NCBI GenBank assembly: GCA_035048495.1
Contig: CM068547.1
Coordinates: forward strand, 30,511,913 to 30,575,912
Reading direction: 5' to 3'
From: Euptelea pleiosperma
Lineage: Eukaryota > Streptophyta > Magnoliopsida > Ranunculales > Eupteleaceae
Length of the DNA: 64,000 bases
Shown here: positions 12,955 through 25,089 of the stretch, one piece after another
Layout: the number at the start of each line of letters is the position of its first letter
How positions within the stretch are numbered: the first letter of the stretch is position 1
The notes under the pieces: generated by a model
The model's database searches: none
What the model saw: only the letters and a program-made list of their open reading frames with translations
Told to the model about the DNA's origin: nothing
Position numbers and translations under genes: made by a program

Positions 12955-15900
12955 GGTATGCATGGAGCCATCATGTCGCTGATGAAAGATCGTGCATCTA
13001 TGTAACTCAAGTACAGGTGCAGGTATCAAGTACAGGAAAATCAACTATGGAAGATCCTTTAAACCTTGAAATCTCAAGATTCGGACATGGGAAGAAGAGC
13101 GCATGAGGTCGCAGATCCTCTCTCCTCTCTCCTCTCTCCATACCAAGAATACTTTCACAATTAATGTTTTTCCTGGTGACCAAAAACCATTCATCACATA
13201 ACCAAGGGGAAGCAATGCTAATTGTGGCAAAGGACGCCCTGCGTAATCATGATATGCAATGAATCATATTCCTTATTAGTTTACCTATTAGATGTGCTCT
13301 TGGAGGAGTCATTCAAATAGAGAGTGGATGAGGAAGATTTGAGGCCTACTACTTTTCAGCATCGGTGTTGCATCAACCCAGTACACCTAGGTTAACAGGA
13401 AGGTTGGGTATCATATGATCGTGCGGTATTGTAATAGTGACTTGATCGCATGGAATGACAGTTCAATGTCACGTACAAACATTTATATGTAACAGTATTG
13501 AAGCATAGTTCTGTAGAACATAAAGAACTTATTTGAAACTCTACTTCATGGATGTTTGACGCACCGGAGGCAGATCAGATACTTGAAGACATTGTTTTTT
13601 AAAACTAATGTTTTCTACCAATAAAACTAGGGAAGATAATTCTCTATATATAAAAGAATCTACAATGCTTTTAGCAAGAAAGTCGCAAACTTCCCTAAGT
13701 ATGCTGCGGTAAGCTACAAGACAACCATGGGGCTGCCTCTATCAAATAAGAGTACACAAGCCTTCTGTTTTGACATGAAACATTACTCTAATATTCTGCA
13801 ATGAAAACATCAGATATCATAAGGCCTCAACCAATGTTGTCAAAGTCAGATGGGATGGAAATACCGTAACTCGTAAGGAATAGGATTCAAATCATAAGGT
13901 TGTAAGATTCATAAAAAAATTCTTTGTGGCTTCAGAAAAATATAAAACAATATCACAAAATTTAAAAATATATATAATATACCTAAGCACAATCCATCAT
14001 ATGATGACAAAATTTTACACAAACACTCCCAAATAATAACAAAAAAGTGTACCTAGCAATCCCAATTTGGACTAGAGAGACGCTGTTCTAAATTCAGCCA
14101 TACATACAAAACATCTTTTCACAAAAAAGATAAATCAAAACAATATATCATCAATTCATCATCGAATTAAACTAGTTTCCATCTCTCATCCCCATTTTCA
14201 ATATTTCAAATTGTGTGAATGGGCATATTTTTATTCTAATTTGTTTCAGGTGATTTTTCATGTGAAAAACATCACTATGAAACTATCTATCATAAACAAT
14301 AATTGCTTATAAAAGAATATTAAGTTTATGCCTCTTAACTGAAAGTAGGACCAACTTACCTTAAAATGGATCAAAATAGGAGAAAATAGACTATATATGA
14401 CCCCCTTATCCATAGAATACTTGTGCCAGAAATTATATTCCATTCAATATCATCAACCTAAACCACTTAGGAGTACCCTATTAAGGATCCTACTAACCTC
14501 TTTTTTAATCATTAATGGTCGCTTTTGCTTAAAACATAACATAAAAAAATTCAAAAAACTAAAAATGACCATGGTTGCTTGACAGTGAAACTACGGTAAA
14601 ATGATCTTTTCGCTGTGAAAAAATAAATAGAAAGAAACATGTTGGCGATTTGTTTAAATAACAAAAACATGCAGTGTTTATCTTTCTTGTAGACTTGTAG
14701 TGTTTAAAGTATAGGAAAAACCAAAATGTGCAACATATTTTTGTTGTAACCGTAAAAATTAAAAGAATCATAAGATTCAAATTGTGAGTTTACCTAAACC
14801 ATACGATTCATATAAAAATCAAAGGAGATTCAGACCTACCTTTCAAATTGTTTAGGTAAGATTTGATTTAAATCGTAATTTTTTTAAAAACATGTTGGTT
14901 ATGTTTGGAGCTCATATGGTTCTTAGCAAAAGTTCAATTGATTTATTACAAGGCAGTTTCTGGAGAGGCTAGATGCAATGAGGAAAATCTTGTGATGGCT
15001 GGTTCTATTTGGAGCCGGGTGGTGCATTTGAAAGGAGAAAAACAATTATATTTTCAGTACAGTATTCAAGATGAAGATCTCCAGAGAATTTGTCATTGAG
15101 CCTCCACTCTCAAAGAGTTCTCCACTGATCATTTGGTGGATATTGTGAACACTCTAGATAACACCTTTCTTGGGCATGAACCCAAGTTAAGGCCCCTATT
15201 TATTGCTAATGAGTTTGCCCCTTCTTAGCAGTTTGCTTCTTGTTTCTTGGCCTTTCCTGCATTCTTCTTATTAATATATATACACACACATTACTTACAA
15301 AACGGATAGCCTCTCAAATTCCACAATCGTTGATGAAATCTACAAGTACCTGTTGCGCATCGATTTTGAAAGGGAATATACCAATACCCACTTCAGTAAG
15401 AAATACAAACATGTGAAATATATCGTCAAATTCTCTTAACACTCCAAAAATAGTTCTGAATGTTTTTTTGCACTTCTTTTCCTTTTGTTCCTTCAACATT
15501 TCTTTTATAAGTGATGAGTAAGGCAAAGCATTTATAAACAAGGTATTGATAAACAAGAGGGATGCTCAAGGGCACTTCCAATTTAAAATAACCATTTGCC
15601 TAGGATAAAGTATAAGAAATAACTTTCCACTGATGCACTCATAAATCCTTTCATTTCAACTGGTACCCATACGCAGAAAATAATAAATACTAAAAAATCG
15701 GTGAAGTTAAGGTAAACTCAATGATGACCTGGAGCACCCATGGAAGAGGAGCATAAAAGTGTCCTCAAGGCATACAATGCCACAATGGACAATGTGCAAC
15801 AGTCATTGAATAATTGCCACGCACTGAGCATGGAATATTCGAAAAACCTGTTGTGTGGTGCTTTACAATTATATCACTAAAACTCAAGATTATGGCACAT

Positions 15901-16480
15901 GCATTGTGATACAATGATGCGTCCCATTTTTGTTTGGTTGAAGCTGGACCCATAATTAAAAAATGGGTATAACTGTAGGTCTACACTCGATCATCTCATG
16001 TATATTCATTAGAATACGATTTTCATCATAAAAATTTCAAGCCCAGACTTTGAGAACTATAAGAAAATTCCTAGTACTCGGCAACTGTTGCTCTAAGTCA
16101 GGCTTAATAGACCATAATACAGCTAATAGAAACTTTAAACAATAATTGAGATGCATTAAAACCTCCTGCTTTGTCAGTTTAAACCGAGATGGTTGAAACA
16201 ATAAAATCCTTCATTATCCAAAAACATAGTACAAGAAGCATATGATCAAAAGCTCAAGACTCCTTCCATGAGTCAAGCAATTGAACAAAAAATTATAAAT
16301 GCCCAAACTAACAATATTTAATTGACAGAGTTACAAGAATGCATCTACTTGATAGTCTACAACTAAGTTCAGATGTCTGTGATCCTACCTCCTTTCTTGT
16401 TACAGCTCTATCCAAAATGGGGCTCCAATCTCCACCATCAGTTCACCTAAATTAATACTTCTGGAACAACCACAAACACT
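12955..16480. other. AT-rich region without a recognisable gene
   Basis: No family resemblance was found. At 13830-14890 the words GATTCAAAT, GATTCATA and AATCGTAA recur and may be another word-rich repeat. A possible retroelement tail at 14900-15260 precedes a TATATA/CACACA microsatellite. The remainder lies 3' of the HAIKU1-like gene. Confidence 0.4.
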
Positions 16481-16680
16481 TCTCCATGAAAACAGAACAG
16501 ATTACAAATGTTACAAGGTCCATATTTCAAAACAAGCAGTTAAAAGGGGATAAATGGAACCAAAAAGAAAAGCAAAAGAGGCTAGAAATGTCTTCAAATG
16601 ACCTCTTACAGTGGTATACATTACATTTTCACAGACAAAAAGCTCCCTCCATAAGGAGATATGTCAACGAAGAGCTCCAG

Positions 16681-16808
16681 TGGACCATCAAGAGCAATAC
16701 CGTTGATCCCTCCATCTGGGACTTGAGATAGGGAAAAACTCCCATGGACCATCAAGAGCAAGACTATTGATCCCTCCATCTGGGACTTGAGATAGGGAAA
16801 AACCCCGA
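16681..16808. repeat. 64-bp tandem duplication across the stop codon of the HAIKU1-like gene
   Basis: Two copies start at 16681 and 16745 (TGGACCATCAAGAGCAA...). The 16745 copy contains the last codons and stop (16764-16766) of the HAIKU1-like gene read on the minus strand. The other copy is a near duplicate of that C-terminal coding end and now lies in the 3' UTR. Confidence 0.9.
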
Positions 16809-17657
16809 AGGGGATGATGGAAATAATATGCCTGGAGAATGCGGAGGTTGTGGCCCAGGACCCAAAATCCCTGAATGAGACATGGGCGAAAAGAAGTTGG
16901 GAGTCAGAGGAGGGTACTGAAACCCAGGCGAAAGCAGAGGATAAGGAGACCGTGGAGACGGGAGATTCCAGAAACCACTTGGGGATGGCAAAACAAACTG
17001 AGAAGTTGGAGATGGCAAAAGAGCAGGACCATTCCCTCGTGGAGAAGGGAAAGCAGAAGGCACAGGTGGGGTAGGAAGTAAGCCCGATGAGGGTGGCTGG
17101 GCTTGAAATTGAGCTTGAGATTGAGGTTGAAATTGGGGTAGAGCTTGGGTTTGTCTAGGAGCCGAATCAATCATCGAATTCTGAAGGTAACGCATGTAAG
17201 CTGAGATCGGGGACTCAGCCGTGTTGGCCCACATCGACTCCCCAGGAGTCAGAGGTAGCAAGGGTGAAATTGGTGGCTGCGGACCAGGTCTAACAAAACT
17301 GTTGTTGAAGGGAGGAGCAGGTGCAAACGGAGGAGGGATCTGGGGTGGTCGGTTAATTGGCGACAAGGGGGGTGGACGGATCTTCTGCAAGCGCATACTT
17401 GGGGGTTTGGGCGGGTTGTGGGGAGGACCGGGAGGTCGAGGAGGAGGGTGGTTTTGCGAGGGCGAACCCGTTAGCTGCTGGACGATGTTCCTGAAGTCGT
17501 TCTTGCTGATGTTGTAAACATGGGGCTGAGGTGGTTGTTGCTTATTATTGTTTCCGAAATTCGGTTGATGCAAAGGACTCTTCCTGATGTTTTTCCCCAT
17601 CTTGTTCACCCCCAAATGTTCATTATGCCTATTCCTTGAAAAATTCGAGTCATCCAT
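16764..17657 (-). CDS. IKU1: VQ motif-containing protein, HAIKU1-like
   Basis: This single-exon frame gives 297 aa from the ATG at 17657-17655. The frame is open 15 bases further upstream, but only to GTG codons. Residues 1-34 (MDDSNFSRNRHNEHLGVNKM then GKNIRKSPLHQPNF) and the VQ motif FRNIVQQLTG at residues 55-64 match the HAIKU1 branch of VQ proteins. The rest is proline-rich low complexity and ends PISSPRWRDQ, the usual family end. In Arabidopsis HAIKU1 is a nuclear partner of the WRKY factor MINI3 and controls endosperm growth and seed size; that role is family knowledge, not shown here. A likely 5' UTR intron runs from about 17870 (GTATGG) to 17673 (TTTAG). A 64-bp duplication covers the stop. 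P-MITEs crowd the upstream flank. Confidence 0.9.
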   Translation of the reverse strand: MDDSNFSRNRHNEHLGVNKMGKNIRKSPLHQPNFGNNNKQQPPQPHVYNISKNDFRNIVQQLTGSPSQNHPPPRPPGPPHNPPKPPSMRLQKIRPPPLSPINRPPQIPPPFAPAPPFNNSFVRPGPQPPISPLLPLTPGESMWANTAESPISAYMRYLQNSMIDSAPRQTQALPQFQPQSQAQFQAQPPSSGLLPTPPVPSAFPSPRGNGPALLPSPTSQFVLPSPSGFWNLPSPRSPYPLLSPGFQYPPLTPNFFSPMSHSGILGPGPQPPHSPGILFPSSPSGFFPISSPRWRDQ

Positions 17658-18420
17658 CTCACCAAACACCACCTAAACTTCCTCTCACAATCAAAATCCA
17701 ATTTTTTTTTAACCAGAAATCAATCCAAACCTCTAACACTATTTCCAGCTTCAAAACAAACCCTAAACAACGGTATATTCTTACCGAACGAACTAAATCA
17801 AGAACCGATCAATTCCACACACAAACCAAAATCGATCTCCAGAAAAGAATTAACTGAGAAGAAACCATACCGTTTTCATTGCTCTGTGGCCTAATTCCCC
17901 CTCAATCTTTCACGAATCTGAAGCTCAGAACGATCAAAATGGATCAAAAGAAGTCCAGAAATCGCACCAATCTACGGATCCTCCAATCTTTATTGGTTCC
18001 CAAAATCCACTCCAGAGGTCCAAGATATAGAAAACCAAACCCGAAGACTAAATTTTCTTCCACCAATTCAATGACCAAACCCTAGGTTTCTCTCTTTTCA
18101 CACACTCGTGCTATGACCAAAAGAACTGAAATGTTTCCGTCACTGTTGACTTTGGGCGACTGAGGGACTATGAGAGTTCGTTTAACCCTACCCTAGTTTG
18201 AGCTGATGAATGCTAATGTGCGCAGCTGTCAAGCTCAAAAGCGGTTGAGGCCCGAGGGTAATCCGAAATGACGGACCGCTTACGTTTTGCGTCTCCTCCG
18301 GTGCAGAATAAACAAGAGAGTGAAAGTCTCCAGTCAAACAACGAAACTAGAGAGCGAATCAGAAGCATCTCGATTTTCAACGAAACTAGAGAGAGAAACT
18401 GGGCGGCGGGTTAGTAGAAC
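17658..18420 (-). promoter_or_regulatory. 5' leader and promoter region of the HAIKU1-like gene
   Basis: On the minus strand a donor-like ACG|GTATGG lies at 17871/17870 and a TTTAG acceptor ends at 17673, giving a 198-bp leader intron just upstream of the start. The sequence AACGAAACTAGAGAG is repeated near 18340 and 18379. No convincing TATA box was located. The gene-proximal part is free of transposons, which begin near 18500. Confidence 0.45.
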
Positions 18421-18519
18421 TTTGCTGACCGTTAAAATTATTGATCCTGGTGGCGCTTAACTATTAACGCACGGGATCACTGGATTAAAAAGTTGATGGA
18501 TCAAAAAATTTCTCTCTGC

Positions 18520-19755
18520 TGACTGACCACAATATGATCCACGTGTCACATTATTATAGAACTCTTACCGTATGGATGTTTGGCCAATACCTATTGGACC
18601 TACAAACTAAAAATCATCCTGATTAGTTATTTCAATCCTTTGGATCTTTGTACCCCCGAATAATCTATACTATAAACTATAAGACAACAACCGACCACCG
18701 GGGTTGCCACCCATGTGACAATAAAGGTAAAATCTTTCCTCATTAAATGTCCCTTCACAATTAAGGTTGTTTGGCATGCCCGCATCTTTCATCGATGCTG
18801 ATGAGGGCCACGTAGAACACTCTTAGAGACCACTGGATGTTTGTCTCCTTCTTAGGTGGGACCTATATACCAAATATCAGTCTAATTAGTGATTTCAAAC
18901 CTTTAGATCTGAGTACCCCAAATAATGCTTAAAATCTATGGTTAAAAATCAACTCATAAAAACGACTCCAATCAAATCCTTAAAAACCATTAATCAAACT
19001 GATTTTTTGTATATAGGCCCACCTAGAAATGGGCCAAGCATCTATATAGTCAGTGATCTCTACGCGTGTGCCACGTGTAAGATGGTGGCATTCCCCTAAT
19101 GGTCAATAATGCTCAAATTCCACGGTTAAAAATCAACCGAAGAAAAAGACTCAAGTCCAACACCCAAAGCAACTTCAACCAGTCACAATATTTTAAAATA
19201 TAGAGATGCTTTTTTGAAATCCAAATCCAACGGCCTCTATATTCTGCTCTAAATTTGAAGCCTATACCTTTGTATTTGTGACTCTAAATATAGAGATCTT
19301 TATTCTTTAACTCTAAATATAGAAATCTACTTTTTTGCTTCTCTAAACTTTTAATTTTATCTTTTGAGCAATCTTTTAAAAAAATTTAAATACTTTTTGT
19401 GTCCTTTTTTAAATGCCTTTTATATCTTTTGGACTAGAAATATACTTTTTTGAAGATATACCTTTTGTATCATTTGTATTCGAAAGATACTTTTTTGAAG
19501 ATGGGCTAATCGGGGTTCAACACTTTTTGAAGGATGTCTCCATCTCCAATTTTAAAGAAATTTCATTTTGAAGCCAAAATTTGAAAGCATGGTAAGAGTT
19601 GCTCTTAGAAATCACTAAAGAGTCTATTTTTTGATCTGTATGTCCATCTAGGGTTGGGCCAAACATCCGTACAGTCAAATCTCTAAGAATATGCCACATG
19701 GCTCATATTGTGGTTGGTCACGGCACATGCCAGCAAAGTTCTACTAGTGTTAGTA
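18520..19755. mobile_element. Cluster of three P-MITE copies
   Basis: A half copy lies at about 18520-18700 and a fuller palindromic copy at about 18790-19100. A third at about 19110-19755 is split by roughly 400 bp of other sequence. Diagnostic words are CCACGTG, ACCGTATGGATGTTTGG, GATTAGTGATTTC and, inverted, GGGCCAAACATCC; the third ends GCAAAGTTCTACT. They lie upstream of the HAIKU1-like gene. Confidence 0.75.
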
Positions 19756-20687
19756 TCGTCCTTAGGAAGACAGTATAGCGCACGTCATCTATCCATGTTC
19801 CTCGAAATTTGTGTAGTTGGAATCCCTATGAACCAACACAAATTAAAAAAAAAAATCAATGGCTAATTTGGACATATGGGACGACGTGCTACAGTATGGT
19901 CGTGCCTAGGGACGATGCTAACACTGCCCATAAGATAATAGTAGAAAAAAAAAAAAAAAGAATCCTTATGACTGTACAACTTGATCATGATATAATCGAC
20001 CGTCATTATCAATCTGGACCGTTGAATTATGTGGACCCGAGAAAATCTGCTCCATTGGTTCTAGCAATGTGACCATAAAGTTAGTATGCTAGAGAAATCT
20101 CTATGTATCAGATGGCTAAGTTCATCAGATTAGTACGATCTTTATCTAAGGTGTCTCTTCAATGGGCTCCACTACTATCAATCGTTCAGGTGGATAAATA
20201 TTCACTAATTATACGTTTAAAACCAGTAGTAGTATAAGCATAATACACCTGCATATTATCCTATATTTCGCTATCGAAGCCTTAGAAGCTTTCACGGCAA
20301 TGGACAATAGTTAGGCAACAAAGCGAAGCGCATATACAGAGAGTCGCTTTCTAAGGCAGCCCTCGTGCATCAATATACAATGGAAGGCCATTACTTAATA
20401 GCGTACGTAAGGCCCGTTGATCATAGATCCTGGCCGTTCGATTGGCGGACCACTTCTCGTGTGGACCACAAAAAGAATGTCAGCTAGACAATTCTCACAT
20501 AACAATTAGTCCTTTTAGCAGGCAATCCTTACCAGACAATGTAAAAGTAGCTTTGGGTAAGCTTAAAGCTTATTATAATGCTTATCCAGTAGCACATGTA
20601 GTTAAGCTGTTTTGGCAGTTTGGTAACAATACAAGAAAAGTGCTTTTTTTTAAAAGCTCTTCTACTGTGTTTTGTAAAGAAAAAGAG
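19756..20687. other. Gene-free interval with a small foldback
   Basis: No gene is seen. Near 19750-19935 two short blocks (AGTGTTAGTATCGTCC and its approximate inverse near 19910) could form a hairpin. A-tracts occur at 19846 and 19950. Confidence 0.4.
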
Positions 20688-21019
20688 TCCGTCTAGAGCT
20701 ACACCCATTTCTTACATTCAGTTCTTACACCCGGGGTGGGGCTCACATGGAGATCATGTTGGACAATCCAACCATACATTGAGTTTTCCTTGCCATGATC
20801 ATCATCATCACCAAAAATCGGTTTATTTCGACATTGCCAACCATATAAAAAATTGACCCAGAATAATGGTTTAAATGGATGGTCTTCATTTTCTGTGAGG
20901 AGGGTAACTATAGTATGAAAAAACTCGTTGATAGTCAGATTGTCCAACATGATCTTCATGTGAGCCCACCCCACGGGTGTAAGAACTGAATGTAAGAAAT
21001 GGTTGTAGCTCTAGACGGA
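20688..21019. mobile_element. Foldback or MITE with about 80-bp inverted repeats
   Basis: The left arm begins TCCGTCTAGAGCTAC and the right arm ends GTAGCTCTAGACGGA. The arms pair for about 80 bp, through CATTTCTTACATTCAG and TGTAAG/CTTACA blocks to GATCATGTTGGACAAT. A clear TSD was not found. Confidence 0.65.
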
Positions 21020-22140
21020 TTTGAAAAAAATTACATTTTTGTGATAAAAATAAAAAAAAATAAAAAATTTGGTATTACAAAAGGGTAATTTTGGTATTGT
21101 AAAAAAAATAAGGATAAACTAATAAAGAAATAAAATAAAAGACTTCCCACAAAAGTACTAGCATAGCAATTTGGGAGCTTATTGGGCTTTTAAAATGTAC
21201 TTTTCAAGTTTTACCAAATGCATAGTTTTTTCGATAAGTGCTTAAAAACCGCTAGTACTACTTGGTTAAGCCATGAAAACATGAGATTTACAAACTGGCC
21301 CTGAAGATCATTTCGATCCTAATTAATTTAGGATTTCGGATTTGGGCTATCCAAGAGCTACCTACCCGCTCCATTTCAATGATGTGGATCCACGTGTCAG
21401 TGGGTCATGTGTGTGATATAATATCAGGAGTCATTTAATTTATTTTCTTCCATTTTGACTTTTTTTTCTCGGCAAAATCATCGATATTTCTGTTTTTCCT
21501 TCTCTGGGCCACTGGAAAGTGACTACTGTCATTTTATTAAAGAAAAATTTAAGTTACCTATTTCCGTGAAGCTGAAGAAAAGTCAGCCATTTGACGGGGG
21601 GTGAGACCATGGTTTGCGGCATGGTTAGCAATTCTGAGTGCAGCAAAAAAAATGCGATACAGGAATGTTCAAATACAATTCGGGTTTGTCATTAAAAAAT
21701 TCGACAAAAAGATTCAAAAATAAAATGAAGAAAAAAAAATTATATTGACAACTTTTTTTGTCATATAAACTGAATTTTCATGTTCAAAACAGAATAATCC
21801 AGAAATAATTCAGAAAAGTTTGTAATTGGATCATGGTCAAGAAATTGAGAAATTGTCCAAACCTTTGAATAGGATATTGTTCAGTTCATTTCCAAATAAT
21901 TCGTACAGTTTCGCAAATTATTCATGAATAATTCAAGAATTTACTATGGGTTGTGGTACCTTGAGGACCAAGAAATTAAGACAGGTAACACTCTCTCAAG
22001 ACCACTGACCTGTGAACGTTTGGCCCATCCCCTGATGGACATACACCCCAAAAATCAGCCTAATTGGTGATTTCTTACTGTTAGATTCAAACTTTTTTCA
22101 TGGTGTGATTTCTAGGCTTTGGATATGTGCAGTTGAGGCC

Positions 22141-22468
22141 ATTGTTTTAAAAACGGCCATTTAAACGGTAACGCCCCAAGCCCGTTTCCATTAAAACCGT
22201 TTAAACACATTTTGACGATTTGAATATAGCCGCCATTTTTTTGGTTTTAACGGCCGTTAAATTCTGAAAATTTTTGTGAAAAAAAACGGCCGTTAAATCC
22301 GTTAATTTCTGTTTTTTTTTTGAAATTTCCAATTTTGAATTTCAGCGCCATCTTTTTCGCTAAATTCTATTTTTCTTTTTTCCATTTTTGCCCCTGGCTG
22401 TTTCAATCCATTTTAACGGTAACGCCCCCAATCCGTTAAACCGTTAAAACAGCCTCCGTTAAACCTTG
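22141..22468 (+). mobile_element. K-element, AACGG type, 9-bp TSD, in segment copy 1
   Basis: The 328-bp element starts ATTGTTTTAAAAACGG and ends TTAAACCTTG, with TSD GTTGAGGCC at 22132-22140 and 22469-22477. Copy 2 of the segment holds the uninterrupted site GGTTGAGGCCATTGACCG near 27580. The interior is dominated by AACGG/CCGTT words and carries the core GAATTTCAGCGCCA shared by all copies of this type. Confidence 0.85.
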
Positions 22469-22673
22469 GTTGAGGCCATTAACCGTTGGATTCAAGAGAA
22501 TACACAGTTATTGCCTCGTGGACTGTGTTACTCTTGAATCCAATGGTCAGTTGACAGTGGCGCCTCAAAACGACATGTGGGATATCATTTTTTTTGGAGG
22601 GGGGTGTACTTAGAATTTAAACAATTAGAAGTCAACAATCAGGTGATTTCTAGTATGTAGGTCCACTAAGACG

Positions 22674-23079
22674 TAGGGGTGTCAATTTTACCCGATTTAA
22701 CCGGAACCGAATAGGAACCGGAACCGAAAACACCGGTTCCGGTACCACATTTTTGGGAACCGATTAAAAAGAACCGGAACCGGAACCGAACCGAAAACTA
22801 ATGGTTACGGTTCCGGTACTCTAATATGGAACCGAAACCGATAAGAACCGGAACCGATATATAAATATAGTGTAAAAATTCTCATATTACCAAGATTGGA
22901 CCCGTTATACCCGAAATTGGAACCGGAACTGACAAAAATTACATAATCGGTTCCGATTCTGGTACCATCACTTTGAGAACCGGAACCGATAAGTACCCGA
23001 ACCGATAAGAACTGGAACCGTTTGTTCCGGTTCTGGCCACCTTAGGAACCGAACCGGAACCGACCCGTTGACACCCCTA
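22674..23079. mobile_element. hAT-type MITE with 8-bp TSD, filled with GGAACCG words
   Basis: The ends are perfect inverted repeats, TAGGGGTGTCAA and TTGACACCCCTA. The TSD is CTAAGACG at 22666-22673 and 23080-23087. The empty site, CTAAGATG, is present in segment copy 2 near 28115. These ends and the 8-bp TSD fit the hAT superfamily. The 406-bp interior is a degenerate series of GGAACCG words. Confidence 0.9.
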
Positions 23080-23455
23080 CTAAGACGTGATAAACATTCA
23101 TGGGTTAGTGGGCCTGAACGAGTGAGCCACGTTGCATATTGGAAAGTGGGGCTTCAAACTTTGAATTAGCAAGGTGACGGTTAAAAAAAACAAAACTATG
23201 TACCTAATATGATTGTAAGTCCACATTTATAGGTGGATAAGGCTTGGAGAGGAGAAGGTGCATAGGTAGGAAGAGGAAAATCCAATGCGAATTCAACCAT
23301 TTGCGCGAACTGAAGGTCCAATTGTTTGAACACTTTTTGCACGTCATCGTTAAGGAAATTCTCCAATCAACCATTCTATCCTCCTAAAATCCTTCTATAA
23401 GTACATGGGTCAAATTGCCTGGCTCCAAACCCACTTATACCTTAAGGGCATGTTT

Positions 23456-23901
23456 GGTACGTGAGAAAAAGAGTTCCAATGGCAAATATTTTAGCCAAAC
23501 AAATATTATATTGGCTAAATATTTGTGCATATCAATATTTAACAACGTTTGGTATGTGTGTTAGCTAGTTTACTTCATTAATTTTCTTTCAATTTGCGTG
23601 GGTCCCACATATTATAGTAAATCAAATATGGGTTAGGCGAGTGTGGAACACACATATTAGATCACAGGATAATAAAAAAAACTCATTTTTATCTTTTTTA
23701 TATATTATTGAAAATAACGATTTTCCCGCCAGAAAAATAAAACTTTCCCACCAAGGCTAATTTGGTATGAAAATATTTACTCAAGGGGGGGAGGTGATCA
23801 AATTTTTTCCCACCGAGGTAGGGAAATTTGTGGTCTCAGCTAAATATATGGCGCGGGCAAATATTTTCTTTTCCCGCCGTGATGGCCTACCAAACATGCC
23901 C
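23456..23901. mobile_element. PIF/Harbinger (Tourist-like) MITE
   Basis: The ends are GGGCATGTTTGGTA and TACCAAACATGCCC with TSD TAA at 23453-23455 and 23902-23904. It is 446 bp and absent from segment copy 2 near 28440. Confidence 0.85.
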
Positions 23902-24624
23902 TAAGTTAAGTTTATTTTAACGTTATTATAGAAATATTAAATTATAGTTCGTAAATGAATATCATTGGAAAGATCTCAGCGAATGAACATTTTAACGATA
24001 CCATTTTTTTACTATAAAACCAACTACTGGATTCGGAGATATGGCCACTTTCAATAATTTTCAAAGAAAAAGAAAACGTTGAGATAAGTTACGTAACAAA
24101 GTAAAGATCACATGGTTATGTATATAGTTTCTCAAAAAAGCAGGTTACATTTAAAAAGAAAACTGAACTTCGCCCGACTTCAAATATTGAAAGGCGCACG
24201 TACGGACTATAGTTAGTGACTATTTTAATGCAGGAATCTTAAAATAATATAAATTTATAGTTAGATTAAAATAGTTAGTAAATGGATATCATTGTAAAGA
24301 TCTCATCAAAAGCTTTCTAAAACTTTATTTCTCTCTTCCTTGGTAAACTAACTTAAAAAATTAAAAGACTGTTTTGCCCTTTAAGTGAGCTTGGTACCAA
24401 GTCAATCCTGATTCTCTAGAGATTTATGGAGGAACATTTAGGAGGCTTGGTTTGGTCCTCTCTTATCATGAAGGAAAAAAATATGCCAAAATGGGAAGCT
24501 ATATTTTGTCAATTCTAAAGGGCCAAAATGTGGACTACTGGGAATATAGTAAAATGTCTCAAAATGAAATGTGTCCCACAAGATCTCACATGTGTCTCAT
24601 AGTCCTCCGTTGGATTAGAATGGA

Positions 24625-24925
24625 TTGTAACGGACGGGCAAAAATGGAATTTGAGGGATTTTAACGGAAAATGGAAAACATGGTGCTGAAATTCAAAATT
24701 TCAAAAATGAAAAAAATGGAATTTAACGGAAAGATGACAGATTTTAACAGAAATAACAGTCATTTTTTTTAACAAATTTTTTCAGATTTTGACGGTTGTT
24801 AAAACGAAAAGAAACGGCCGTTATTTTCTAAGCGTCAAAATGGTTTTTAACGTAACGGGCTTGGGGCGTTACCGTTTTAACAGCCGTTAAAACTATTTAA
24901 ACAGTGTTATTTTAAACCATGGTTG
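24625..24925 (-). mobile_element. K-element remnant, AACGG type
   Basis: The characteristic words and the core GGTGCTGAAATTC are present, and the segment ends ATTTTAAACCATGG, the usual start of the family read on the minus strand. The other end is eroded and no TSD was found. Confidence 0.6.
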
Positions 24926-25089
24926 GTCTTACAAAAAGGTAACGTTGATAATTAAGGTTAAATTTATTAAAAAAAAAATAAAAGAATTTAAAGACTTCCT
25001 GCAAAAGTATAAAAAATTTTAGTCACACTCCATGAATTGTGAGGGCACCTGAGCTATTGAATGGTACCCCACAAAAAGGGTTCTTCTTA

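Larger units (their letters stand above)
21160..24620. repeat. Duplicated segment, copy 1
   Basis: This copy aligns in order with 26480-28815. Shared landmarks are GCTTATTGGGCTTTT (21180/26500), GATGTGGATCCACGTGT (21390/26595), CCATGGTTTGC (21608/27142), CAATTCGGGTTTGTCATTA (21675/27205), GAAATATTAAATTATAGTT (23930/28465) and GTCCCACAAGATCTCACA (24570/28770). It contains three insertions absent from copy 2. No gene was recognised in it. Confidence 0.85.

Noticed and set aside
16814..17517. Plus-strand open frames across the HAIKU1-like gene
   Set aside because: They are shadows of its proline- and glycine-forming low-complexity codons.
17658..17672. Longer HAIKU1-like start at 17672
   Set aside because: The first codons there are GTG GTG; the first ATG in frame is 17657-17655 and gives the normal family N-terminus (MDDSNFSRNRHNEH).
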